Source of the DNA: G963556115 sp963675945 | GTDB lineage: Bacteria > Planctomycetota > SZUA-567 | Assembly (NCBI GenBank): GCA_963675945.1 | Contig: OY780932.1 | Location: forward strand, 1,178,001-1,242,000 | Length of the DNA: 64,000 bases | Reading direction: 5' to 3' | Part shown: positions 45,148 to 54,988 of the stretch, in pieces | How the letters are laid out: every line of letters begins with the position of its first letter | How positions within the stretch are numbered: the first letter of the stretch is position 1 | Translations under genes and position numbers: made by a program | The notes under the pieces: model-generated | What the model saw: only the letters and a program-made list of their open reading frames with translations | Told to the model about the DNA's origin: nothing | The model's database searches: none

Positions 45148-47463
45148 TCAAGATTCAACGTTATTTAGAATCTTGGCGATAGTCTGCAGCAATTTCTGTG
45201 AACGGTAAGGTTTGGCAATAAAGGAGCAGAGATCATGATTGTGAATTATCTCCAAATCCTCCCTCTTGGAAAATCCTGAGGCCAGAATAACCCTGGCTTC
45301 AGGGTTTAATTGTAAAATATGTTTTAGGCATTCTTTGCCATTCATTACCGGCATTACCATATCTAGAATGATTAGATCGATACTCTCCATATGTGTTTTA
45401 TACTGCTCAAGTCCTTCTTGTCCGTTACTAGCGAGGATTACCGAAAAACCGGCATCGGTAAGGATGGCTTCTGCTGTCTTGAGCATCAGACTCTCATCAT
45501 CCACCACCAGTATTGTCCCTTCGCCGATGGTTTCGGGTATAGCGTCGGTATAGGGAGTAGGCTTAGTATCTGGAGAGAGCGGCAGCAGAATATAAAAGGT
45601 AGTACCCTGATTCTCCTGGCTCTCGATAGTGATTGAGCCATGGTGTTGAATAATGCTCCCGTATACTGCAGAGAGTCCTAAACCTGTGCCTTTGCCCTCA
45701 TCCTTGGTGGTAAAGAAGGGTTCGAAGATATGTGAAAGATTCTCGTCAGATATGCCGCAACCGGTATCGCTGACTCTGAGTTCGATATAATTACCCGCAT
45801 TGATTTCAAAGCTGCTGCTGGAGCAGTATTCTTCTTCCAAATATAGATTACGGGTGCTTAGCTGTAAAATTCCACCCTCAGGCATGGCATGTGAAGCATT
45901 GATGCCGAGGTTGAGAATAATATTCTGCAGTTGTGCCGGATCACCGACGACAAGATCATTCTCGGCGTTGAATTCGGGTATTAAACGGGTAGACTTGTCT
46001 ATGGTGCGAGTGAGTAAGGATAGCGAGTCCTGGATAACCTGGTGCAGGCTTATAGTTGTGGAGCTGATCTTTTTGCTTCTGGCGAAGGCGAGCAGTTGAG
46101 TGGTAAGCTCTGCAGCCCGGTCTGAGGCGTTGATGATAATTGACTGGAGTTCTCTGGCTTGCTGAGTATTGTCCAGATGATTATTCAGGAGGTCTGCCGC
46201 TCCGATAATACCACCGAGCATATTATTAAAATCATGGGCAATGCCTCCGGCGAGCTGTCCTATGGCTTGCATCTTGTCTGACTGTCTGAGCTGGGCTTCA
46301 AGTTTGTATTGGTTTGTGACATCCCTGAAGACCAGAACAACACCGAGAACCTCTCCGGCGTCATTCTTGATCGGAGCTCCACTATCGGCTATCTGATACT
46401 CATTGCCGTCCTTGGCCTGGAGCACGACGTGGTTGGCAAGAGAAACGATCTCGCCGGTACGTAGTACCCGATCGACCGGGCTGGGGCATTGCTGCTTGGT
46501 TACAGAGCTGATAATGTTGAAGACCTCCAATAGCGGTTTGCCTATGGCCTCGATAAAGCTCCAGCCGGTAAGCTTCTGGGCTACTGGATTCATATGGGTG
46601 ATTTTCCCTGAATTATCGGTGGAAATTACTGCGTCTCCAATGGAATTGAGAGTTACCAGAAGATTATTCTCGGCTTTTTTTCTATCGGCAACTTCGGTAT
46701 TGAGAATGGTCAATTGGTGTTGTATGGAGAGACGCATCTTGTCGAAGGCTTTGGCCAGTCGACCCACCTCGTCATCGGTACTGACGTTTATTTCCTGCTG
46801 GAGATTGCCGTCGGCGATATTGCTGGCAATATTGGTCAGATGAATAATTGGTTTGGTTATCCGTGATAAGAGGAATATCAGGAGTATTAAGGAAAACAGT
46901 GTACAGGAGCAGAGAATGATGAGAAGGGTCTTATGGAGCACACTGGCATTCTGATATTTGATGCTGAGAGGAACAATGTAGGCAATATGCCACTGCCAGT
47001 CAGGAAAGTACTTGGAAATAACCCAGTATTCTTTGTTTGCAAGTTTCAGGTATAAACTGAGATCAGTATCCGGATTCTCAGAATTAAAATTATTGCTGGC
47101 TGTGAGCAGGTTTTGAGTCAGGGTTGAATCTTGAGCCAATAATATTTGGCCATTTAGGTTCAGGATTACCGGGTAGACCTCAATATCCTTGTCCTGATAG
47201 TAGTTGTCCTTGACTCTGGAGATTGCCAGTCGTTGGAAATCTTGTTTATAGAGATCTGCTCTACCGGTCTTCTCCAGCCGTTGCTGGTAGCTCTCTAAAC
47301 GTGAGGTAATTAGGTTTAGCCGTTCGGTATAGATACTGTGCTGTGCTGCGTCGGAGATGCTGCGGAGTCGGATGTCCACAATTGCCAGTACCGTGATTGA
47401 GGTCAGGAAGAAGAAGATAGTGACGCAGAGGATTATCTTTAAGGTTATTGAGTTATAACGCAT
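45148..47463 (-). CDS. hybrid sensor histidine kinase/response regulator
   Basis: Membrane-bound hybrid kinase, 771 aa. Two membrane helices (about residues 8-28 and 178-200) bracket a periplasmic sensing domain of 150 residues. HAMP domain from about 198 (SRITKPIIHL). PAS domain about 265-385 (SIGDAVISTDNSGKITHMN). HisKA domain with the phosphorylated histidine in GGIAHDFNNML near residue 409. ATPase domain with DTGCGISDENL near 566 and GKGTGLGLSAVYG near 594. C-terminal receiver with VVDDESLM near 653 and the phosphoryl Asp in IILDMVMP near 697. The adjacent upstream gene encodes a periplasmic binding protein, which may present the ligand. No separate output regulator is adjacent, so phosphate may be passed to a regulator elsewhere. 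Confidence 0.94.
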   Translation of the reverse strand: MRYNSITLKIILCVTIFFFLTSITVLAIVDIRLRSISDAAQHSIYTERLNLITSRLESYQQRLEKTGRADLYKQDFQRLAISRVKDNYYQDKDIEVYPVILNLNGQILLAQDSTLTQNLLTASNNFNSENPDTDLSLYLKLANKEYWVISKYFPDWQWHIAYIVPLSIKYQNASVLHKTLLIILCSCTLFSLILLIFLLSRITKPIIHLTNIASNIADGNLQQEINVSTDDEVGRLAKAFDKMRLSIQHQLTILNTEVADRKKAENNLLVTLNSIGDAVISTDNSGKITHMNPVAQKLTGWSFIEAIGKPLLEVFNIISSVTKQQCPSPVDRVLRTGEIVSLANHVVLQAKDGNEYQIADSGAPIKNDAGEVLGVVLVFRDVTNQYKLEAQLRQSDKMQAIGQLAGGIAHDFNNMLGGIIGAADLLNNHLDNTQQARELQSIIINASDRAAELTTQLLAFARSKKISSTTISLHQVIQDSLSLLTRTIDKSTRLIPEFNAENDLVVGDPAQLQNIILNLGINASHAMPEGGILQLSTRNLYLEEEYCSSSSFEINAGNYIELRVSDTGCGISDENLSHIFEPFFTTKDEGKGTGLGLSAVYGSIIQHHGSITIESQENQGTTFYILLPLSPDTKPTPYTDAIPETIGEGTILVVDDESLMLKTAEAILTDAGFSVILASNGQEGLEQYKTHMESIDLIILDMVMPVMNGKECLKHILQLNPEARVILASGFSKREDLEIIHNHDLCSFIAKPYRSQKLLQTIAKILNNVES

Positions 47464-47575
47464 GGTATTGCCTGTCTGAATTAGAAAAGAAAGCTTGGAA
47501 ACCTTTTTAAAGAAAGTATGTTTAATATAGACTGTCTCTCTGTTGTCATCGGTAGCTCTCCTGGGCTAAAGCTAG

Positions 47576-49453
47576 TCACTGGATAATCTCAGCCTGTTGT
47601 AGTATCTTGGGTTCAATAGTAACGCCAAGGTGTTTTGCGATTGCCTGATTTATATATAATTTACTATCACGGATATGGATGATACTTTCGCCATTATTGT
47701 GTTTATTTCTAATGAGTTCCAGTATCTGTTGACCAGCTCGCCACCCCTTGTTAAAACCGAATTCGCCGTAGCCGAAGAGCGAGTATAACCTATTACTCAG
47801 ATCAAAGGAGATAGTCGGAACGCTGGTATGGTTTAAGAAGAAGTCATAGATGGCCTCTGTATGTATCTCATCAAAGCATAACTCAAGGAGTATAATAATA
47901 TCTGAGCTCTGTTGCATGGTCTTGAATTCATCCTGGAATTCAGACCAGGAGCGGGTGAGGCTGCCAGAGGTGAAGTCGGGTGCGGGTTTGGTTTTGAGGA
48001 GGGTTAAAATGTCTCGGGAGAGAGCTGAATCTTTGCCGATATATCCTAGTTTTGACCCCGCAGCGTATCTTGCGGCGAGGGAGATAATAGTATTAGGGTA
48101 TTTCTCGGTTTTCGGGTCTTGCTTGAGGTGTAAGTCAGGAAGTTTGAGGCAGATATCAAGGCCGCAGATAATAACGGGAACGTTATGTCGGCTCTGATAA
48201 TTTTGGAGAATTTTATCAGCCTGATAATCAGCGGCGGTTACAATAATATTTGGAGAGTATGCAGTAAGACAGTCGGCAAGGTTATTGTCGGGATTGTCTC
48301 TTTGAACTGCTGAAGCGCTGGGGATGTAGGATCTGAATTCAACCTCGCTCTGGGTGTTATCGAAGATAGTGTTGGTAATTTTCTCCAGCTTGAGAGCAGA
48401 GAGCAGACCTTTTTCAATGTCACTATAAAAATTACAACTAAAATCGGCTGGGGCGATATAGAGTACCCTGGTCGCCTTGCTAGTGATTAAAGCAGCTCTA
48501 TCAATGAGTTCAACTGGGAGTTTGAACTCAAGTTTATTTGCCATCTCCATATTAATATACAATTTACCCTGTTGGCTGCGGGCGATCGGGATCGCTCCGG
48601 GATTTTTACCTGCGAGAATCTCCAGCGCGGTAGTGGCGGCCCACGCACCATGCTCATAACCGCTCTCCTGAGTGCCGAGCAGAGAGTGAGCAATGGCGGC
48701 GAATTTTGTTGCGGCTACTGGAATATTGATATATTTCAGCGCAAATTCGCGCATATCCTGATAATCGAAATTAGCTACCGAATAGGTGTCGTACAGGTAA
48801 ATCATATCGGTACTCTGTTGTGCCTGCAGAATTGCGGCTTTCAGTTCTGCAGCATCCTTTACAAATAAGGTCAGATCAAAATCAATCTTCTCTACTTCGG
48901 TAAAGTAATTGTAAGTTGTATGGGTCGTCAGGTTGTCACAACCGATAAAGGCGATCTTCTCACCCTTGGCGAAGTCTTTGATAATATTGAAGGTCTCGGA
49001 GAATAACGGGATCTCCAATATCCCGGTGATATTCTTGGTCGGGAAGCCGTAGACAGCGGCATCATTATTTACGCCGCAGAAGACGAAGGGGATATCAGAG
49101 TTCAGGTAATGCTCTGAGATGAGGTATTTGGCCGCATTGTCATCTGAGGTGATGACTAAATCAGGTTTCCAGCTTTTTATAACTTCTTTGGCGCGTAAGG
49201 CGGCGGCTTTTTTAAATTCTTCAGACGGGTTTGCCTTGGTATCCATATGGAAGGTTTTTAGCGTTATTTCTGGATGGTGGTTCATTACCGACATAATTCC
49301 CTGTTCGATAGTCGCACTCCAGGCATTAGCATTATATGAGTCGACATATAGTATTTTTTTTGCACTTGTAGCGGTTTGCGTCTCTACCGCCTGCCCCGTG
49401 GCCGCGATGCCTAGCATAAGTAGGCAGAGTATAGCTTGAAAATACTTATTCAT
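47576..49453 (-). CDS. exported tandem ABC-type substrate-binding protein
   Basis: Exported protein of 625 aa with a signal peptide (residues 1-22, ending GQA) and two tandem domains of about 300 residues each, related to the PF04392 ABC substrate-binding family. Each domain starts with a similar strand: AKKILYVDSYNANAWSATIE and ATRVLYIAPADFSCNFYSDIE. PDLVITSDDNAAKYLI and IPFVFCGVNND in domain 1 match CLTAYSPNIIVTAADYQAD and VPVIICGLD in domain 2, indicating an internal duplication. No permease or ATPase genes are next to it; instead a hybrid histidine kinase follows 112 bases on. A sensing role with the kinase is likely. Ligand unknown. Confidence 0.85.
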   Translation of the reverse strand: MNKYFQAILCLLMLGIAATGQAVETQTATSAKKILYVDSYNANAWSATIEQGIMSVMNHHPEITLKTFHMDTKANPSEEFKKAAALRAKEVIKSWKPDLVITSDDNAAKYLISEHYLNSDIPFVFCGVNNDAAVYGFPTKNITGILEIPLFSETFNIIKDFAKGEKIAFIGCDNLTTHTTYNYFTEVEKIDFDLTLFVKDAAELKAAILQAQQSTDMIYLYDTYSVANFDYQDMREFALKYINIPVAATKFAAIAHSLLGTQESGYEHGAWAATTALEILAGKNPGAIPIARSQQGKLYINMEMANKLEFKLPVELIDRAALITSKATRVLYIAPADFSCNFYSDIEKGLLSALKLEKITNTIFDNTQSEVEFRSYIPSASAVQRDNPDNNLADCLTAYSPNIIVTAADYQADKILQNYQSRHNVPVIICGLDICLKLPDLHLKQDPKTEKYPNTIISLAARYAAGSKLGYIGKDSALSRDILTLLKTKPAPDFTSGSLTRSWSEFQDEFKTMQQSSDIIILLELCFDEIHTEAIYDFFLNHTSVPTISFDLSNRLYSLFGYGEFGFNKGWRAGQQILELIRNKHNNGESIIHIRDSKLYINQAIAKHLGVTIEPKILQQAEIIQ

Positions 49454-49456
49454 TCT

Positions 49457-49738
49457 TTATACCTCAGTAATTAGAGAAAAGAAATGAGCGTATTGGGTTT
49501 TTGAGTCACAACTATAGCATAGCATAAAAATCAATAATAAGCAACCTTTGCAGTGGGGATAATCAATCTTTTTGTCGACTCCGCTCATACAGGCAATGAC
49601 CTTCTCTTTGTTGAGTTCTGATCCTTGCAGTTCATTAATAATGCGATTATTCTTCATAACCAGGCTGTGGTTGCAGATTCCGATAATTTCTTTGATCTCA
49701 CTGGAGGCGACGATAATGCTCTTGCCAAGTTTTGCCAG
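49457..49738 (-). pseudogene. C-terminal remnant of a sugar ABC transporter ATPase
   Basis: Remnant of a ribose/galactose-importer ATPase (RbsA/MglA type). In the frame ending at 49457 the sequence LAKLGKSIIVASSEIKEIIG, then NHSLVMKNNRIINELQG, corresponds to the end of the second nucleotide-binding domain. Everything upstream of it in that gene is missing; the sequence joins directly to a truncated binding-protein gene near 49715-49735. The residues after ACMSGVDKK are no longer family-like. A deletion therefore removed most of the ATPase. Confidence 0.75.
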
Positions 49739-50427
49739 CTGATTTTGCTGCTCTAACTGCGCCTATGGCAATATTGTCGCATTCGCATAAGACCCCATTG
49801 AGATCAGGATGGGATTGGAGAATATCCTCCATGATCTTGAGCCCTTCTTCCTCGGTCCAGTGCCCTCCCTGTTCGGCAACACTCTCTAGCCCTGGGTGTA
49901 CCAATGCGCCGAGTTCATAACCCTTGGTGCGTAGAATTTGTGCCGGGTTATCTGTCTCTTCCTGGATAAGAGCGATCTTGCCCATGCCGCCTAGCTTTTT
50001 GGCAATATAATCTACCGCTATCTTGCCGCTCTGTCCGTTATCAACACTGACATAGGCTACGATATTATCGGTATTCAGGCAATTGTCCATATTGACTACG
50101 GCGATGCCGGCACGCATGTCTTTCTTGACTACAGGAATCAGTGCCTTTGGGTGACCAGCGGCGAGAATGATGCTTCGTAATGAGATTTTCGATGATAGAG
50201 ATCAGTCCTTCATAATCACCGAAAGGGTCGTTTGGAGCATAACGTTTCATATTTACTCCAACCTACTTGCCGCACTCTACCGCTTGGTCTGCCATTTCAA
50301 TCTGGAATGCATTTGTGGTTAGATCCATTACGACAATGGCGCCTTTCAAATCCTTGGCTTGTAAGTTGCTGGATACGATGAGTGAGAATACTACAGCCAT
50401 GCATAGCGCGATAAGTAGTTTATGCAT
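49698..50427 (-). pseudogene. degenerate periplasmic sugar-binding protein (RbsB type)
   Basis: Remains of a ribose-type binding protein. The ATG at 50427 follows AAGGAG, and the signal peptide (MHKLLIALCMAVVFSLIVSS) is intact. The first frame ends at a stop near 50263 after VECGK; a second piece starts at 50250 (MKRYAPNDPFGDYEG) and shifts near 50150; the third covers 50117-49698 (RAGIAVVNMDNCLN, VSVDNGQSGKIAVDYIA, LCECDNIAIGAVRA). The end is missing and merges into the ATPase remnant. At least two lesions plus a deletion show the importer is dead. Confidence 0.8.
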
Positions 50428-50899
50428 TATTTTCTCCTTGAAAGAGTGTAAGAAGAATATAGCAGTAAGTAGATAAATTTATTTATTAAATAATGCTCAA
50501 TAGATCTTCAATATTGTTTAAAAAACATATGTTAAACTGTCCTGTGGTTCAATGTAATCACAGCCAATTATTAGGGTTTTCTTGATATTTTTCTGTATTG
50601 CGTTATTTTAAATTAATTAAACTAATCCTGCCTCATAGGAATGCTTATGCAATTTATTATTTATAATTTTTAATTAATATTTGAATGGTTTTAAGTTGTG
50701 ATACTTGGTTTACGTTTGGGGTTGTGAGGTTTTAGCAGAAAATCTATGGCTGCAGAGTAAAGTGCTGAGATGGGATAGAGGCAGAAAAAATGAAATAGAT
50801 TTTATTTAACTCTAGTCTCAAATAGTTTTGGCAGTATACTCGTAATTATCTGGGTGTGGTATCGGTGAGACGCTGCTTCGTTATTAGTAATGAGAAAAA
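50428..50899. other. AT-rich intergenic region
   Basis: Divergent spacer between the dead sugar-binding gene and the AEC transporter gene. AT-rich, no frame worth calling; no repeat or RNA recognised. Promoters for both sides are expected here. Confidence 0.6.
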
Positions 50900-51913
50900 A
50901 TGGATTTAACAAGGCTTATTGAGGTTCTGGAGATTACTCTACCAGTATTTGCGATGATCGGACTGGGTAAAATTCTCTCAGTAAAGGGCTTTATCAATGA
51001 AGAACGCAAGAGCTTTTTGAACGTATTTGTCAATACTTTCTCGCTGCCGTCATTGGTATTTATCAATGTGGTTTCGCAAGATTTTGAAGAGATGTGGAAT
51101 CCGGCGTTGATCTTGCCCTCATTCCTTGCCGTAGTGGTATTGACCTTGCTCTATATGGTTATGGTCAAAATATTTGGGTATAAGGGAGGTTTTGCTGCTG
51201 CTTGGGTATTCGGTACTTTCTGGGCGAATATTGCGTATATTGGTTTTCCGATGAGTGAGCTGTCGTATGGGGATACCGGTATCGGTCTGACTGCGGTGTA
51301 CAATGCGTACTTTATGTTGGTCTATATACCATTTGCTTTTATTCTGAGTGGAATTTATGGTAGTGCTGCCGGCGATATATCGCCTTTGCAGAGAGTTATG
51401 AATATCTTTAAGAATCCAATTCTGTGGGCGGTTATTCTAGGTTCAGGGATCGCGTTTGTCTACGATTGCCTCAAGGTGGAGGTGGTAGCTTCAGATGGGG
51501 CGATAGTCAGGGAATTGGTGTTGCCCGGGGTGCTCCAGGGTGTTTTGAATATTTTGGCGGCGACCTTGAGGATGGTCGGTTCAATGGGTTTACCGATGGC
51601 ACTGCTGGCGATCGGGGCGGCAATGCATATGAAGACAATTACCGACAAGCTGTTTGCCCTGATTATGGTGGTGCTGGGGAAGACAGTCTTTCTGCCGGCG
51701 CTGACTCTTATACTTACATATTGGCTGTATCCGCAAGCTTCTACAGAGGTTGTGGGTATAGCGGTACTTCTTTCAGCGATGCCGGATGCTGTGGCCAGTT
51801 ATGTTATTGCCAAACAGATGGGGGTAGAGGAGGGTTTTGTCTCTTCCATGCTGGTTCTCAGTACGGCGTTGAGTATTATAACCATACCAGTATGGCTTTA
51901 TATTGTACTTTAA
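50900..51913 (+). CDS. AEC family transporter
   Basis: Membrane transporter of the auxin-efflux-carrier family (PF03547), whose bacterial members move malate, malonate or similar anions. About ten membrane helices in two inverted halves of five, with MIGLGKILSVKGFINEE near residue 22 and the family's SMGLPMALLAIGAAMHM near residue 232. The length of 337 aa is typical. Monocistronic by position; next gene is 200 bases on. Substrate cannot be deduced; the adjacent 2-oxoacid oxidoreductase operon would fit an organic-acid substrate, but this is speculation. Confidence 0.9.
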   Translation: MDLTRLIEVLEITLPVFAMIGLGKILSVKGFINEERKSFLNVFVNTFSLPSLVFINVVSQDFEEMWNPALILPSFLAVVVLTLLYMVMVKIFGYKGGFAAAWVFGTFWANIAYIGFPMSELSYGDTGIGLTAVYNAYFMLVYIPFAFILSGIYGSAAGDISPLQRVMNIFKNPILWAVILGSGIAFVYDCLKVEVVASDGAIVRELVLPGVLQGVLNILAATLRMVGSMGLPMALLAIGAAMHMKTITDKLFALIMVVLGKTVFLPALTLILTYWLYPQASTEVVGIAVLLSAMPDAVASYVIAKQMGVEEGFVSSMLVLSTALSIITIPVWLYIVL

Positions 51914-52115
51914 GTGGTAGTTAATTAGGATGTATAATCAGTGAAGTAGCAGTGTAGGGCCGGCATTGTTGACAGGAATCAGGGTGGGGCATGACAATAA
52001 ACGGGTGGAGGTGGTGGCCGCAGAAAAGTGTATTTTCTAATTGAAATCTTGTACTTAGAGTGTAGAATTGATTATTTAATAATTTTGTTATGTGTTGTCT
52101 TTCATGGAGTTATAT

Positions 52116-52337
52116 ATGGATAAATTAGAGAAGCCGTATCCGTTGATCAGGGCTTTGGAGTGTAAGTCGTGCGGGAGATGTATCGTGGCTTGTCCCAAAG
52201 GAGTACTCAAACTCTCGGATAAGCTCAATGAGAGGGGTTATAAGTTCGCAGTTTACACGGGCGCAGGGTGTGTGGGGTGTGGTAATTGTTACTATACCTG
52301 TCCTGAGCCGAATGCGATTGAGGTGTATAAAAAATAA
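52116..52337 (+). CDS. vorD: 4Fe-4S ferredoxin subunit of 2-oxoacid:ferredoxin oxidoreductase
   Basis: Small di-cluster ferredoxin. ATG at 52116 is chosen (GGAG 6 bases upstream) rather than 52092. Two cluster motifs: CKSCGRCIVACPKG near residue 16 and CVGCGNCYYTCPEP near residue 53, each CxxCxxCxxxCP. It heads the operon vorD-vorB-vorAC; electrons pass from the thiamine-bound substrate through this subunit to soluble ferredoxin. The length of 73 aa is as expected for the delta subunit. Confidence 0.92.
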   Translation: MDKLEKPYPLIRALECKSCGRCIVACPKGVLKLSDKLNERGYKFAVYTGAGCVGCGNCYYTCPEPNAIEVYKK

Positions 52338-52403
52338 GGGGTATTCTAAGGCTGTATAGCTGTTTAATAGTTGAATACTGATAAATATTAGAGGATTTAA
52401 TAT

Positions 52404-53438
52404 ATGGCGACAGAATTGGCAAAGGGAAACTCGGCAGTTATTATCGGTGCGTTGTACGCCGGGTGTGAGTGTTATTTTGGTTATCCTATAACCCCGGCTA
52501 GTGAAGTGCTTCATGATGCTTCCAAGTACTTTCCGCAAGCAGGCAGGAAATTTGTTCAGGCCGAGAGCGAAGAGGCGGCAATAAATATGGTTTACGGGGC
52601 AGCCAGTACCGGCAGCCGGGTTATGACCGCATCGTCCGGTCCGGGGATCTCGCTTAAATGTGAGGGGATATCCTATCTCGCCGGGGCGGAATTGCCAGCG
52701 GTAATAGTCGATGTGCAGCGCGCCGGTCCGGGGCTGGGCAATATCGGCCCGGAGCAGGGTGATTATAACCAAGTAGTCAAAGGCGGTGGTCATGGAAACT
52801 ATAAGTTGATTGTGTTGGCACCGAATTCGGTTCAGGAGATGTGCGATTTTACTTATAAGGCTTTTGGGTTGGCGCAGAAGTATCGCAACCCGGTGGTGGT
52901 GCTTACCGACGGGGTGCTGGGTCAGATGATTGAGCCGTTGAAATATCCAGAGGTAGCACTCAAGCCGGAGAAGGATAATACCTGGAGTGTACGGGGTACG
53001 GCCGAGACCAGGGGCAATCTAATTTCCAGTATTTTACTCGATTTTAACGAGCTTGAAGAATATAATAACAAGCTCCAGCAGAAGTATGCGCTGATCGCCG
53101 AGAATGAGGTGGAGTTTGATGGCTATAGGCTTGAAGATGCAGATATTGTGCTTGTGGCGTATGGTATCTCCAGCCGGATTGCGCGGAGTGCGGTCGATGA
53201 GGCCAGAAAACTCGGCAAGAAGGTAGGGCTCTTCCGTTTGCAGACACTATTTCCTTTTCCTAAGGCTGAACTTATGGCTCTGGCGCAGCGGGTTGAGCGG
53301 TTTGTGGCGGTTGAGATGAGTAATGGTCAGATGGCTGATGATGTAAAATTGGCGATAGAATGCAGCAAGCCGGTAGCGCTGGTGAGCAGGCTGGGAGGAA
53401 ATCTGATTACTCTTGACGAGATCATGGCTTCTCTGTAA
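52404..53438 (+). CDS. vorB: 2-oxoacid:ferredoxin oxidoreductase alpha subunit (VorB type)
   Basis: Alpha subunit of an anaerobic 2-oxoacid oxidoreductase that decarboxylates branched-chain 2-oxoacids (or 2-oxoglutarate) to acyl-CoA. Conserved stretches are YFGYPITPASEVLHD (residues 27-40), QAESEEAAINMVYGAASTG, SSGPGISLKCEGISYLAGAELP and GNIGPEQGDYNQ. These match VorB more closely than pyruvate oxidoreductase alpha subunits. The length of 344 aa is typical. Gene order ferredoxin, alpha, beta matches known vor/kor clusters. Confidence 0.92.
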   Translation: MATELAKGNSAVIIGALYAGCECYFGYPITPASEVLHDASKYFPQAGRKFVQAESEEAAINMVYGAASTGSRVMTASSGPGISLKCEGISYLAGAELPAVIVDVQRAGPGLGNIGPEQGDYNQVVKGGGHGNYKLIVLAPNSVQEMCDFTYKAFGLAQKYRNPVVVLTDGVLGQMIEPLKYPEVALKPEKDNTWSVRGTAETRGNLISSILLDFNELEEYNNKLQQKYALIAENEVEFDGYRLEDADIVLVAYGISSRIARSAVDEARKLGKKVGLFRLQTLFPFPKAELMALAQRVERFVAVEMSNGQMADDVKLAIECSKPVALVSRLGGNLITLDEIMASL

Positions 53439-53501
53439 AGAACCTGGTAAAGGTGGTAGTTGGTGGCTGGATAATCAAGCTAAGAATTTAGGAGCAGATA
53501 G

Positions 53502-54929
53502 ATGACAAGTGTACTGAAGAGACCAAATTCATTATATGAAACATATACCAGAAAGGGCGGCGTCGCCCAGACCGCGACCCATTATTGTTCTGGCTGTGGG
53601 CATGGAATTATTCATAAGCTGATTGCTGAGGCTATGGATGAGCTGGGCATACAAGACAGGACGGTAATGATCAGTCCGGTGGGCTGTGCGGTGTTTGCCT
53701 ATTATTACTTTGATTGTGGTAATATCCAGGTAGCGCATGGCAGGGCGCCGGCGGTTGGGACAGGTGTCTCCAGAGCTGAGGATAATTCGGTGGTAATCAG
53801 TTATCAGGGTGATGGTGATCTGGCTTCGATCGGTCTGAATGAAACCTTGCAGGCAGCCAATAGAGGTGAGAAACTGGCGGTGTTTTTTGTTAATAATACG
53901 GTATATGGTATGACCGGGGGGCAGATGGCACCGACAACTCTGATTGGGGAAAAGACGGTGACCAGTCCTAATGGACGTGATCCTAGTCAGGCCGGGTATC
54001 CGCTGCATATGTGTGAACTTATCAGTGAATTGGAGGCGCCGGTATATATCGAACGGGTCTCTCTTGCCGATGTTCCCCGTATCAGGCAGGCGCGTAAGGC
54101 TATTCATAAGGCTCTGCAAGTACAGCGGGATGGTAAAGGCTATGCTTTTGTTGAGATTTTGGCGCAGTGTCCAAACAACCTCAGACTTGATGTTAAAGGG
54201 ATTACAGATTTTCTGATCAATCAGATGGAGAAGGAGTTCCCGGTAAAGCTCTTCAGAGATAAAGTTGAGGATACACCGATTATCAAGCGTGCGGATAGCG
54301 ATTTTACCAAGGAGACACTTGACGGGATCTTTGGGGTTACTGCAGGTGCCGGCGTTGAGCGGACGGGTGGAGTGCAGAAGAGTGTGCAGGTCAAGATTGC
54401 TGGATTTGGCGGTCAAGGGGTGCTGAGTATGGGGGTAATCCTTGCTAGGGCGGCGTGTGAAGATGGGGCAGAGGTCTCCTGGTATCCATCTTATGGCCCG
54501 GAGCAGCGTGGTGGTACCTCCAATTGTTCGGTAGTTATTTCGCAAGAGAGTATTGGTTCACCGGTAGTGTATAATCCAGATATTTTGCTGATAATGAACA
54601 GACCTTCGTATGAGCGCTTTGCCGGTGACGTCAAGGATGGCGGTATTATTCTGTGTGAGTCGGCGGTGGGTGAAGTAAGTCCGCCGCGTGAGGGGGTGGA
54701 GGTATATTCAATTCCGGCACTGGAGATTGCCGAGGCGCATGGCTCGGCCAAGGGAGCGAATACGGCTATGCTCGGAGTTATGGCGGCGCTCTGCGCCACA
54801 GGCTTGACTGCTAGCGCTTATACTCAAGCCCTTACCGCAAATTTTGCCGGGAAAGCTCAGCTTGTTGAGAGTAATCTCAAGATCTTCGAGGCTGCGCGGG
54901 TTTGGGCAGAGAAGAATATTGTTAAGTAA
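53502..54929 (+). CDS. vorA: 2-oxoacid:ferredoxin oxidoreductase, fused beta and gamma subunits
   Basis: Residues 1-250 form the thiamine-pyrophosphate-binding beta subunit (VorA): HYCSGCGHGIIHKL with the cluster-contact cysteines, SPVGCAVFAYYYF, SYQGDGDLASIG and NNTVYGMTGGQMAPTT with the TPP/Mg motif. A linker of about 35 residues follows, then residues 290-475 form the gamma subunit (VorC): KIAGFGGQGVLSMGVILARA and PSYGPEQRGGTSNCSVVIS. In most organisms beta and gamma are separate genes. The fusion would fix their 1:1 ratio. With vorD and vorB this gives a complete enzyme. Confidence 0.93.
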   Translation: MTSVLKRPNSLYETYTRKGGVAQTATHYCSGCGHGIIHKLIAEAMDELGIQDRTVMISPVGCAVFAYYYFDCGNIQVAHGRAPAVGTGVSRAEDNSVVISYQGDGDLASIGLNETLQAANRGEKLAVFFVNNTVYGMTGGQMAPTTLIGEKTVTSPNGRDPSQAGYPLHMCELISELEAPVYIERVSLADVPRIRQARKAIHKALQVQRDGKGYAFVEILAQCPNNLRLDVKGITDFLINQMEKEFPVKLFRDKVEDTPIIKRADSDFTKETLDGIFGVTAGAGVERTGGVQKSVQVKIAGFGGQGVLSMGVILARAACEDGAEVSWYPSYGPEQRGGTSNCSVVISQESIGSPVVYNPDILLIMNRPSYERFAGDVKDGGIILCESAVGEVSPPREGVEVYSIPALEIAEAHGSAKGANTAMLGVMAALCATGLTASAYTQALTANFAGKAQLVESNLKIFEAARVWAEKNIVK

Positions 54930-54988
54930 ACTGGTACGGGGTGGATAGTTTTTATACTTATTATACAAGTCGTAAGAGTATTAAAGAT

